A stretch of DNA of 32,437 bases from JBGPTF01 sp041490445 (GTDB lineage Bacteria; Acidobacteriota; Terriglobia; Acidiferrales; UBA7541): contig JBGPTF010000024.1 of assembly GCA_041490445.1 (NCBI GenBank), positions 1 to 32,437 on the forward strand. The letters run 5' to 3'. Every line of letters begins with the position of its first letter. The stretch's first letter is position 1. The translations under genes were made by a program, and so were the position numbers. The notes under the pieces are model-generated. The model did not search any database, was not told where the DNA came from, and saw only the letters and a program-made list of their open reading frames with translations. Below, in pieces: positions 7,497 through 15,006 of the stretch.

Positions 7497-7650
7497 GGGC
7501 TGGTCGCTGTCGCGGCATTGGCCTTCTACTTGGGGCAGCGTAATTTGAGGACTGCCTTGGGCCGTCTGCCTGAGGCCTGCCCCCTGCAATGAGTTCCCGT
7601 TTTCTTTTACGGCCAGTTTACTCTCCGCGAACATCCCTTTTCTCTGTGCC

Positions 7651-7679
7651 TCGACACGCTTTGGCGCCGGTGCTAACAT
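7651..7679 (+). promoter_or_regulatory. Candidate promoter for the small membrane protein and penicillin-binding protein genes
   Basis: TCGACA (7651-7656), a 17-base spacer ending in TGC, and TAACAT (7674-7679). Transcription would start near 7686, about 46 bases before ATG 7732. The rest of 7497-7731 shows nothing else. Confidence 0.5.
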
Positions 7680-7731
7680 CGTCAGGGATTCCCTCAGGGA
7701 GACAACAACCGTCGGAGGCGCGGCCATTCCA

Positions 7732-8106
7732 ATGCTTGCGCAGCATCGCAATCCTCAGCGAGGTGCCAGCCGCCTGAAGACCCTTTTCGGGGTTTTGTTC
7801 CTCGCCGCTTTGGTCTATCTCGCTATCAAAATTATTCCTCCGTTCGTCAACAACTATCAACTGCAGGACTCACTGGTGGAAGAAGCCCGCTTCGCCGGCG
7901 TGAATCGAAGAGACGCCGACGCCGTCCGCAACGATGTATTCAAGAAGATGAAGGAGATCGGCGTTCCCGGGCGTCGCGAAGACATTCGTGTCGAAAGCAT
8001 CGCCACCGGCACGCGCATCTCGATCGATTACACGGTTGTCGTCCAATTGCCCGGCTACGAGATCCCGCTGAAATTCCATCCTACGGCGGACAGCAATTCC
8101 ATTTAG
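7732..8106 (+). CDS. Small single-pass membrane protein (DUF4845-like)
   Basis: The protein has 124 residues. A short basic N-terminus (QHRNPQRGASRLK) is followed by one membrane segment (about residues 18-36, TLFGVLFLAALVYLAIKII) and a periplasmic domain of about 85 residues with charged helices and a final beta pair (RISIDYTVVVQLPGYEIPLKF). The arrangement (GASxxK, one helix, then a small extracytoplasmic domain) resembles the DUF4845 group of pilin-like small proteins, but the match is by pattern only. The gene stands 91 bases upstream of the penicillin-binding protein gene and probably shares its promoter at 7651-7679. Function unknown. Confidence 0.75.
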   Translation: MLAQHRNPQRGASRLKTLFGVLFLAALVYLAIKIIPPFVNNYQLQDSLVEEARFAGVNRRDADAVRNDVFKKMKEIGVPGRREDIRVESIATGTRISIDYTVVVQLPGYEIPLKFHPTADSNSI

Positions 8107-8197
8107 AATGGCATCGGACTAACTGGCAGCCCTCAGACGCGACGCGCTGGCCCGGCGCGCATGCATCTTTTTCGAAAGATCTTTGCGGAGGAACGGG

Positions 8198-10789
8198 TTG
8201 AGGATTCGGCTGGCCCGGGGATTCTGGACATCTCGTTTCGGCCTCACGGTTCTGGGGATTGCCGTCTTCGCGCTGCTTGGCGGCGCCGGGCTCCTCACCT
8301 ATTACTACATCCGCTTCGGGCATCTGATCGATGAGCGCCTTTCCGGCCAGGTATTCCAGAACACCTCGCGCGTTTATTCCGCGCCACGGCGGATCTTCGT
8401 GGGCGAGCCGCTGCGCCCTTCCGATCTCACCGTCTACCTCGCGCACACGGGCTATTCCACCGCGGACGTCGCGGGATCTCCCGGGCGCTACCGCGCGACG
8501 GGATCTCTGGTCGAGATTCATCCTTCCGCAAATTCCTTCTTTGAAGGCGGCGACGCGCTGCGCGTCGAGTTTGCAAACGGCGGAATCTCCCGCATCCTGA
8601 CGCTGCCTGATGGTGCTTCGCAAGATTCCGGCGAAATCGAGCCGGAATTGTTGACGAATCTGTTCGACAGCTCGCGGGAGAAACGCCGCGTGATCCAGTT
8701 CCAGGATCTCCCGAAGGTGCTCGTGGATGCCGTGCTATCGGCGGAGGATAAGCGATTCTTCGAGCATCCGGGCTTCGATCCGGTTCGCGTGATCGGCGCC
8801 GCCTGGGCCGATATTCGACACGGTGCGAAAGCTCAGGGCGCCAGCACGATCGACATGCAAGTGGCGCGCAACTTCTTTTTCTCCGCGCAGCGCACCTGGC
8901 GGCGGAAGCTGGCCGAAACGCTGGTGGCCCTCGAGCTCGAGCAGCGCTTCAGCAAGCCGAAGATCTTCGAGCTCTACGCGAACGAAGTGTATCTGGGCAA
9001 CCGGGGCAGCTTCGCGATCCGCGGATTTGGCGAGGGCGCCGAAGCGTATTTCGGCAAAGACGTTCGTCAGTTGACCGCAGGCGAGGCGGCGTTCCTTGCC
9101 GGGATCATCCGCGCGCCGAACCGTTACTCCTCGGCGGAGCGTCATCCAGAGCGCGCCGTCGAAGCGCGTGACCGCGTGCTGGCGCAGATGGTCGAGAATC
9201 AGGATCTTTCGGCACCGGCAGCCGAAGCTGCAAAACGAGAAAGGCTGCGAATCGTCAGCGGCGGGCTGGAGTCGAGTTCCGCGCCATATTTCGTGGACAT
9301 GGTGAAGGACCATCTCCTCGAGCGCTTTTCCGAAGCGGACCTGACCGCGCAGAGCCTGCGCATCTACACGACGCTAGATCCGCAGCTCCAGCGCGCTGCC
9401 GATGAAGCCGTCGGCGCCGGAGTCAAGAATGTGGACGCGCTGCTGGCGCGGCGTTACGCGGTCTGGAAGAAGAGGGGCGAGTCGGCGCCGCGGGCGCAGG
9501 TGGCGGTGGTGGTCCTCGATCCGCATTCCGGCGCAATCCTCGCACTGACCGGCGGAAGGAACTACGGGGAAAGCCAGCTCAACCGCGCGCAGGCGCGGCG
9601 GCAGCCGGGCTCTTCCTTCAAACCATTTGTATACGCCGCTGCACTCGACAATGCCGCCGAAGGCCTGCAGCCCTCGATTACGCCGATCACGACCGTCGTG
9701 GACGAGCCGACCACGTTCACGTTCGACAACAAGGAATATACGCCGAACAATTACGGCGAGCAGTTCTTCGGGACGGTTACGGTGCGCGACGCGCTGACGC
9801 ACTCTTTGAACGTCGCCACCGTAAAGGTTGCCGAGCTCGTGGGCTACCAACGCGTCCTGGAAGTCGTCCGGCAGATGGGACTGGATCCGAACATTCAGGC
9901 AACGCCGGCGATGGCGCTGGGCGCGTACGAGATGACTCCGTTCGAGGTCGCCGCCGGTTACACCATCTTCGCGACCGACGGCATGCGCGCCGAGCCGATG
10001 TTCCTAACGAGCGTGATTGATTCTGATAGAAAAGCGCTGGAGCGAGTCGCGCCGCGCACGCGGCCGGCGCTCGATCCGCGGGTGGCTTACCTGGTGACGA
10101 ACTTGATGGAGGACGTGATCAACCGAGGCACCGGCGCCGTCGTCCGCGCCCGGGGTTTCACCGCTCCCGCGGCCGGAAAGACGGGCACGTCGCGCGACGG
10201 CTGGTTTGCGGGCTTCACCTCGAACCTGCTCTGTGTGGTTTGGGTGGGATTCGACGACAATCGCGATCTCGGCCTCTCCGGCGCGGCAACCGCCGGCCCG
10301 ATCTGGGCCGAGTTCATGAAGCGCGCCACCGCGCTGCCCAGCTATCACAGCACGCAGCCGTTCGCTGCGCCCCCCGGCGTCGTTCAAGTGCTCATCGATT
10401 CGGAGACCGGCGATCTGGCCACGCCCGCCTGTCCGGCGACGCGCAATGAGCTGTTCATTGCCGGCACGGAGCCAACACAGTTTTGTCCGATGCACGGAGG
10501 CCACGCGGCGGCCGTCCCACCGGTGTCGTGGCTCCAACGCTTGTTCGGCAAGTCGCAGCCCCAACCGCCACTGGCCCCGCAAACCGGCGCCAGGCCGGGA
10601 GAGAACACGCAGGCAGCGTCACCGACGGAGAAATCTCCGAGCGCCCCCAAGTCCCCCTCGACAAAACCGTCCCCGCCGAAACAGCCGCCGGCCAACGAGG
10701 CAAATAAAAAGGGACACCTTCGCCGGATATTTGGTAGCAGATTTCGATGCTCGGGCGGAATACAGGCGAGTTGTAGGAGCAGTGGTTAG
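8198..10789 (+). CDS. Class A penicillin-binding protein (PBP1B-like peptidoglycan glycosyltransferase/transpeptidase)
   Basis: This bifunctional enzyme polymerises lipid II and cross-links peptidoglycan on the outer face of the inner membrane. It has 863 residues. After the membrane anchor (about residues 9-36) comes a UB2H-like region (RVYSAPRRIFVGEPL) as in PBP1B. The GT51 glycosyltransferase domain contains EDKRFFEH with catalytic Glu183, GASTIDMQVARN, and RRKLAETLVALELE. The transpeptidase domain has all three motifs: SSFK (Ser472, Lys475), SLN in HSLNVATVKVA, and KTGT (Lys661). The start chosen is TTG 8198, five bases after GGAGGA (8187-8192); a TTG at 8183 would overlap that site. A Pro/Ser/Lys-rich tail follows position 10560. 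The last residues (FRCSGGIQASCRSSG) are unusual for this tail and may reflect a rearranged 3' end. Confidence 0.93.
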   Translation: MRIRLARGFWTSRFGLTVLGIAVFALLGGAGLLTYYYIRFGHLIDERLSGQVFQNTSRVYSAPRRIFVGEPLRPSDLTVYLAHTGYSTADVAGSPGRYRATGSLVEIHPSANSFFEGGDALRVEFANGGISRILTLPDGASQDSGEIEPELLTNLFDSSREKRRVIQFQDLPKVLVDAVLSAEDKRFFEHPGFDPVRVIGAAWADIRHGAKAQGASTIDMQVARNFFFSAQRTWRRKLAETLVALELEQRFSKPKIFELYANEVYLGNRGSFAIRGFGEGAEAYFGKDVRQLTAGEAAFLAGIIRAPNRYSSAERHPERAVEARDRVLAQMVENQDLSAPAAEAAKRERLRIVSGGLESSSAPYFVDMVKDHLLERFSEADLTAQSLRIYTTLDPQLQRAADEAVGAGVKNVDALLARRYAVWKKRGESAPRAQVAVVVLDPHSGAILALTGGRNYGESQLNRAQARRQPGSSFKPFVYAAALDNAAEGLQPSITPITTVVDEPTTFTFDNKEYTPNNYGEQFFGTVTVRDALTHSLNVATVKVAELVGYQRVLEVVRQMGLDPNIQATPAMALGAYEMTPFEVAAGYTIFATDGMRAEPMFLTSVIDSDRKALERVAPRTRPALDPRVAYLVTNLMEDVINRGTGAVVRARGFTAPAAGKTGTSRDGWFAGFTSNLLCVVWVGFDDNRDLGLSGAATAGPIWAEFMKRATALPSYHSTQPFAAPPGVVQVLIDSETGDLATPACPATRNELFIAGTEPTQFCPMHGGHAAAVPPVSWLQRLFGKSQPQPPLAPQTGARPGENTQAASPTEKSPSAPKSPSTKPSPPKQPPANEANKKGHLRRIFGSRFRCSGGIQASCRSSG

Positions 10790-10913
10790 ACCACGAAAGC
10801 GGCGAGGCCCACATGTTCTATCGCGGTTTGCCGGGACAGGTGCGCGTGGGGATCAAGGTCTCGGCGTTCGAAGGGAGTGCCGGTGCGTTCGACTTGGTAC
10901 ACGAAGGATTCGG
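10790..10913. other. Gap between convergent genes, possible gene remnant
   Basis: The stretch after the PBP stop is GC-rich and coding-like. A 43-codon plus-strand frame (ATG 10813 to TAA 10942-10944, beginning MFYRGLPGQVRVGIK) runs into the convergent gene. I do not recognise it. It may be a decayed gene or the displaced end of the PBP tail region. Confidence 0.3.
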
Positions 10914-11633
10914 TCAGTTGGCCGCCGTCAGGAAAACGTCGTAAGCAACTCGCCCTACCTCTGAGTCATTCTTTGGATCACCGGGATTCACTCTCGCACG
11001 GTAGCGGAAAAGATTTCCGTATTGATCTCGACGCATGGAGACGTGGTAGCTGAGGCTAATCGAATCCACACCCAAGGAAGGAAGCGTGTGCAATTCCTCG
11101 GGCTGGCAAACGCCGTCGTGATTCGTGTCGATCCACAGCCGGAGGGACGCGAAGACCTTATCGCGGGAATCGATGATCCCGTCGCCATTTCCGCCATTCT
11201 CGGGGAGATCGTAGATGGCCAAGGCCGCAAATCCATTGCGATGGTTCGAGGCCGGTTGCGGCGTGAAATTGCCGAAAAGTTCCTTCCCGTTGTGTACCAA
11301 GCCGTCGGGACCAGGAAGAGCGAGAAAAGCGGTCGCGGAGTCCGCTGCCGTCCAAGCTATTTTTATGTTGTGACCGCTGCCCTGGAGATCGAACAAGACG
11401 CCATTGCCTGCCGAGGTTAAGCTGAAGCCTCGGCCATCCGTATCTATGATGATCGGCGTGTCTGGTTCACAGTCGCAGGCAACGTAGTCGAACGAATATC
11501 CGGCTTCACAAATCAAGATCCTGAAGCAACCGCCGCCATCGCATTGGCTTGTTGCCGTGGCCGAAAACAGAAGGATCACAGAAACTACGCCTAACAGGAC
11601 CACGGCTACAGACCTAAAACTACGTTCGATCAT
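10914..11633 (-). CDS. Secreted protein consisting of the ELFGNF calcium-binding-like module
   Basis: This 239-residue protein has a signal peptide (IERSFRSVAVVLLGVVSVIL, cleavage probably after ATATSQ), then a short Cys-rich stretch (CDGGGCFRILICEAG, CDCEP). The rest is almost collinear with the C-terminal module of the protein at 6102-7496. Shared segments are PIIID.dGrGFsLTSA, GVLFD, ELFGNFTPQP, NGGNGDGIID, LRLWIDtNHDGvCQ, EELHTLPSLG, and RDQYGNlFRYRA.VNP. The acidic loops DTNHDGVCQPEEL and NGDGIIDSRDKVF suggest calcium binding, although the first loop found in the protease (DRDGDGTIDDG) is weakened here to PGPDGLVHNG. It is the last gene of a three-gene minus-strand cluster of exported proteins. 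Function unknown; a protease partner, inhibitor or surface-anchoring role is conceivable but not shown. Confidence 0.75.
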   Translation of the reverse strand: MIERSFRSVAVVLLGVVSVILLFSATATSQCDGGGCFRILICEAGYSFDYVACDCEPDTPIIIDTDGRGFSLTSAGNGVLFDLQGSGHNIKIAWTAADSATAFLALPGPDGLVHNGKELFGNFTPQPASNHRNGFAALAIYDLPENGGNGDGIIDSRDKVFASLRLWIDTNHDGVCQPEELHTLPSLGVDSISLSYHVSMRRDQYGNLFRYRARVNPGDPKNDSEVGRVAYDVFLTAAN

Positions 11634-11823
11634 AGCGGCCTCCTTCTCTCAGCTCCTGCCAACGCATCCAAGTGTCTCATTTCGGTCATTGGCACTGACC
11701 TTCGATCCGTCCCCGGCGGCGTGGGTTCAACCTCCGCGTCCAGACTTTGGCTCGATAACCAAATCGGAGTCCTATCGTCTCCTGACAAGTCCTCGGAGCA
11801 GCTCTTGCCAGAGGATATGGCAT

Positions 11824-12741
11824 TCACCACCCTGACGGCGCGGCACCGGGGTTTAAGAGTGGCCTGCCTGGTAGCCGATCAATCGGGACGGTAGTTCTTT
11901 TTCCCGAGTTGTCATACTGTGCGATCTGAGCGAATAAGACACTCAGGTAGTACGTCTGGCTGTCTGCGTCATACAACAATTGCCACACCGTCGTGCGCTT
12001 GGTTCCCGTGAGCGTCTGGAGCAAAAGATTCCTTGCGGAAATATTTTCTCCGCCGATTGTGACTTGAGACTGAATTAGAACGTTTATGGGCATAGTGCCC
12101 AGAAGCACTTTAACCCCGCTGTTAGACGACAACGTGTCCAAGACCAACTCGATCGTCGTGAGAGCATCGCGCCTGCCGCTAGTGATGGAAATAGGCGTAT
12201 CGAGAATTGAACTGACCGACATGTCGTTTCCCTTATCATCTTTGACCGAGTTACCTAGGACCGCGTAGCTGCCGTCCGATTGCTTGCGAACAACGAACTT
12301 ACCAGGATTCCCGCTGGCATTGTAGTCGGAGACGATCTTGTTTAATACCAACTGCTCCTCAACGGACGAAGTAGCGGTATTAGGTTTTTCTGCGTAATTG
12401 CTCTGAAAAGATCCACCGGCAACGATTCGAACCCCCTTCTCGCCTGGGTGGCGTGCCCGCCATTGTGGGGCGGTGTCATCAACGAGGTCTGCATCGCTCT
12501 CGTACGGCGGGTCCTCAAAATCTACTACCCAGCCATATTCTTCGCTCACCGCTGTTACGGCCTGCAAGAGTGGCCTCGGGTCATTGGCCAGGGCCGTTGC
12601 AGAGTTTCCGCGGTGCTGAACTATTCCACGATCCATGAAGGATCGCCGCGGGCGCTCCACTTGCGCGTGCAGAGCCACGCAAAGCAAACAACTGAGAAGG
12701 AAAGCAAAGGGGAGAGTGCGCACTCGGCTTCTCCTTTCCAA
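11824..12741 (-). CDS. Secreted protein of unknown function
   Basis: A 305-residue exported protein with a signal peptide (RTLPFAFLLSCLLCVALHAQ). After a low-complexity start, the region from about residue 55 (DPRPLLQAVTAVSEEYGWVVDFEDPPY) looks globular. Near residue 225 there is an STN/secretin-like pattern (GVKVLLGTMPINVLIQSQVTIGG, then ISARNLLLQTLTG and WQLLYDADSQTYYLSV). This is the kind of small alpha/beta repeat found in periplasmic parts of secretion and TonB systems, but I would not call it a secretin. The C-terminus is Pro/Gly-rich. It is the middle gene of the minus-strand cluster: 14 bases after the stop of the gene at 12756 and 190 bases before the next. Function unknown. Confidence 0.7.
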   Translation of the reverse strand: MERRSRVRTLPFAFLLSCLLCVALHAQVERPRRSFMDRGIVQHRGNSATALANDPRPLLQAVTAVSEEYGWVVDFEDPPYESDADLVDDTAPQWRARHPGEKGVRIVAGGSFQSNYAEKPNTATSSVEEQLVLNKIVSDYNASGNPGKFVVRKQSDGSYAVLGNSVKDDKGNDMSVSSILDTPISITSGRRDALTTIELVLDTLSSNSGVKVLLGTMPINVLIQSQVTIGGENISARNLLLQTLTGTKRTTVWQLLYDADSQTYYLSVLFAQIAQYDNSGKRTTVPIDRLPGRPLLNPGAAPSGW

Positions 12742-12755
12742 AAAGTTCCCTAGAG

Positions 12756-13358
12756 CTAGTAATTTATCGTCGCGCAGCTTGAATTGTTCATGTCATACCT
12801 GCAGTTGAGGACTGTCGTATGATCAATCGTTCCAGTAAGCTTGTTACCAAACGATGGTGTGTACGTCTGCCAGATCGAACCGCATAGAATCTGCATTTGC
12901 TGATAGATTGTAAATCCGCACGGAAGAGGCCTGCCGTGCAGTTCCTCCTGGACCCGATAATAATCCACTGAGGGCTTAAGCCATCCAACGTTGTCATAGC
13001 CCCAATGATTAGCTTGTCCTTGGACGTCGCCAGAAGCTACAACCCACCCCCCTCCAGTAATTGCAGTTGCTTTAGGGATTGAGCTTCCCTGGAACCAGCA
13101 CGTATCAGCGCCGGCTGGTCCTGGTTGCTCCTGAACTGTCATACCGTCAAACACATCACCGTTTGAATCGAGTATAGTTTGGTTGAAACTGCTCGCGGTT
13201 GTCAGGTACGTGCCAACTGCTTGGGTTGATTCGGACTGTGGTTGTATGCAGCAGGACTGCGAAGACGTCCTCTCTGGGCTGACAAGGGCGCAAAGAATGG
13301 CAACGAGGAAGACGGAAGTGGCCCCAAGGATTCGTCCGCGAGCCGGGTGTGTCTCCAT
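12756..13358 (-). CDS. Secreted cysteine-containing protein of unknown function
   Basis: The protein has 200 residues. A signal peptide (about residues 1-33, core ILGATSVFLVAILCALVSP) is followed by SQSCCIQPQ. The mature part is rich in Gly, Thr, Gln and Tyr with scattered cysteines (DTCWFQG, LPCGFTIYQQMQILCG, VLNCRYDMNNSSCATINY) suited to disulfides outside the cytoplasm. I do not recognise the family. ATG 13358 has AGGAG about 8 bases upstream and heads the three-gene minus-strand cluster. All three products are exported, which suggests a shared extracellular or periplasmic task. Confidence 0.7.
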   Translation of the reverse strand: METHPARGRILGATSVFLVAILCALVSPERTSSQSCCIQPQSESTQAVGTYLTTASSFNQTILDSNGDVFDGMTVQEQPGPAGADTCWFQGSSIPKATAITGGGWVVASGDVQGQANHWGYDNVGWLKPSVDYYRVQEELHGRPLPCGFTIYQQMQILCGSIWQTYTPSFGNKLTGTIDHTTVLNCRYDMNNSSCATINY

Positions 13359-13496
13359 ATTCTTGTTCTCCTGCGCGATTCAGGTCCACGGCCCGATTCG
13401 CCACCCTAGGAAGTGATAACAAACCCGTAGGCCGCACTGCCGACAGATTCCTTCCTCTCGTATCGATCGTATGTACATCGTTTACTCTATTTGTTA

Positions 13497-13524
13497 AGTA
13501 TATTTCCACTTATTAATTTGTCTG
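13497..13524 (-). promoter_or_regulatory. Candidate promoter of the minus-strand secreted cluster
   Basis: Read on the minus strand, CAGACA (13519-13524) and TATACT (13497-13502) are separated by 16 bases within the most AT-rich stretch of the region. The leader to ATG 13358 would be about 130 bases. The -35 box matches consensus at only four positions. Confidence 0.35.
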
Positions 13525-13586
13525 ATTTCGAGTTCATCTTTGCCCATGACCATACGGTAGCCGCCCCTCGCGTCGAGCTCGGCTGA

Positions 13587-13940
13587 TTAGATAACGGACC
13601 CTCGACTTCCGACCAGGGCTGCGCCACGCTCCCAGATTTTCTCCGAACCGATCAACCGGGAGGTCGGATCTTGCGAGAGCCTCTGGGCGCCGTTGACGTC
13701 TTCGTATCCTGCCAGGCGGCTGTACACCGACCGCCGCAGCAGATCAGCGAGGGGCAACTGGGTGTTCTTCCCCCGAGAGCCGGTCAAGTGTTGATCGATG
13801 AGTTCGGTGAATCCCAGACGTTCGTCCAACGCCCGCACTACAATCAGGCCCCCATCGGAATTGACTCGCGACCCCTGGAAATCGACCTCCAACGAGGCGT
13901 TGAGTGAGAGCTCAAAGGGATGATTCTGTGATTCACCCAC
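13587..13940 (-). pseudogene. IS1380-family transposase, 5' remnant
   Basis: The first 105 or so codons match the N-terminal part of IS1380-type DDE transposases: VNSDGGLIVVRALDERLGF, then LADLLRRSVYSRLAGYEDVN, AQRLSQDP.SRLIGSEKIWERGAAL. After ERGAAL the sequence departs from the family (VGSRGSVI, stop), so roughly the last three quarters of the transposase and the far IS end are missing. The break is near 13610. GTG 13938-13940 is the start; I could not define the terminal inverted repeat upstream of it. The remnant separates the secreted cluster from the envelope gene block and marks an old rearrangement. Confidence 0.8.
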
Positions 13941-14025
13941 TGGGTGTCCACCTCCGAGGAGTCTCTATCGCGTTTGAACCCGCATGAATGATGACGATGA
14001 ACGCCGGAAGGTTCACGAGAAAGAG

Positions 14026-14054
14026 TTGATATCGAAAGTCTGGGTTGGTATCTT
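14026..14054 (+). promoter_or_regulatory. Candidate promoter of the TPR gene
   Basis: TTGATA (14026-14031), a 17-base spacer, and TATCTT (14049-14054). Expected transcription start near 14061, about 70 bases before ATG 14131. It may also drive the downstream block. Confidence 0.5.
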
Positions 14055-14130
14055 TAGAGGCAGCAAGAAACCCCAGGACAGTCGCAAACCGAATTGACAG
14101 GTCCAGAGTCCCCGGGGAAGGAGGAATGAA

Positions 14131-14949
14131 ATGAGCCTCCGCGCCGCGTACCTCGCTTTGCTTGTTGTGTTCCTGTCCGCCCCGGCATTCGCGCAGGATC
14201 CTGCGTCGTCCTTGAAGGCGCCGCAGACGCCAGAAGCACAAGCGCAGACCGACGCGTCAAAACTTTCTCCGAGGCAGATGAAGGAACTGCGCGCCGACAT
14301 CCTGATGGCGCGGAAACTCTTTCCCGACGCGATCGCTCTGTATGAAGAGCTAGCCTCGGCGGAGCCCAAGAACGCCGTCCTCTCGAACAAGATTGGCATT
14401 GCCTATCAGCAGCTCGGGCGCCCGGACCGGGCGGAGCACTACTACAAGCGGGCGGTGAAGGCCGACAAGACGTACGCGAACGCGCTGAACAATCTGGGAA
14501 CCATTCAATACGAAAAGCAGAATTACCGCAAAGCGATCCGGTATTACAAGCAGGCGCTCGAGGGCGGTACCGACGTTGCGACGGTCTACAGCAACCTGGG
14601 CTACGCCTATTTCGGCGACAAGCGTTATCCAGACGCGATGCAAGCGTTCCAGCAGGCGCTGGCGGTCGATCCGGAAATACTCTCCAAGCGCGGCGGGTTC
14701 GGCACGATCGTGCAGCAACGGTCCGTCAACGATACCGGCCTGTTTTATTTTCTCGTGGCGAAGACGTATGCATTGGCGGGCGATGCGGAAAGATGCGCTC
14801 ATTACCTGAAAATGGCGCGGGACGAGAAATACAAAGACATCTCCACGGTAAAGACGGACCCGGCCTTTAAGAAGGTGATGGAAGATCCTCGCGTGATCGA
14901 AGTTCTGGCGACTCTTCCTTCCATCGCCGAAGGCCCGCGAAAGCCGTAG
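14131..14949 (+). CDS. Exported tetratricopeptide-repeat protein
   Basis: This 272-residue protein has a signal peptide (MSLRAAYLALLVVFLSAPAF, then AQ). At least four TPR units follow between about residues 48 and 190, with typical helix pairs: ILMARKLFPDAIALYEELA, IGIAYQQLGRPDRAEHYYKRA, LNNLGTIQYEKQNYRKAIRY, and LGYAYFGDKRYPDAMQAFQQA. TPR arrays are scaffolds for protein-protein contact, here in the periplasm. The C-terminal third (TGLFYFLVAKTYALAGDAERCAHYL) is a further helical repeat. ATG 14131 has GGAGG about 8 bases upstream. It precedes nfeD by 57 bases and may belong to the same envelope-related block. Partners are unknown. Confidence 0.88.
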   Translation: MSLRAAYLALLVVFLSAPAFAQDPASSLKAPQTPEAQAQTDASKLSPRQMKELRADILMARKLFPDAIALYEELASAEPKNAVLSNKIGIAYQQLGRPDRAEHYYKRAVKADKTYANALNNLGTIQYEKQNYRKAIRYYKQALEGGTDVATVYSNLGYAYFGDKRYPDAMQAFQQALAVDPEILSKRGGFGTIVQQRSVNDTGLFYFLVAKTYALAGDAERCAHYLKMARDEKYKDISTVKTDPAFKKVMEDPRVIEVLATLPSIAEGPRKP

Positions 14950-15006
14950 CCGGCGCAACGCCGGGGGCAGGCCAGTTCCAAGCGCAGCACTTCATCTCCT
15001 GCTATA

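Noticed and set aside
12415..12450. GGTTCGAATC on the minus strand, resembling a tRNA T-arm
   Set aside because: The flanks do not pair into a T-stem or acceptor stem, and it lies within a coding frame.
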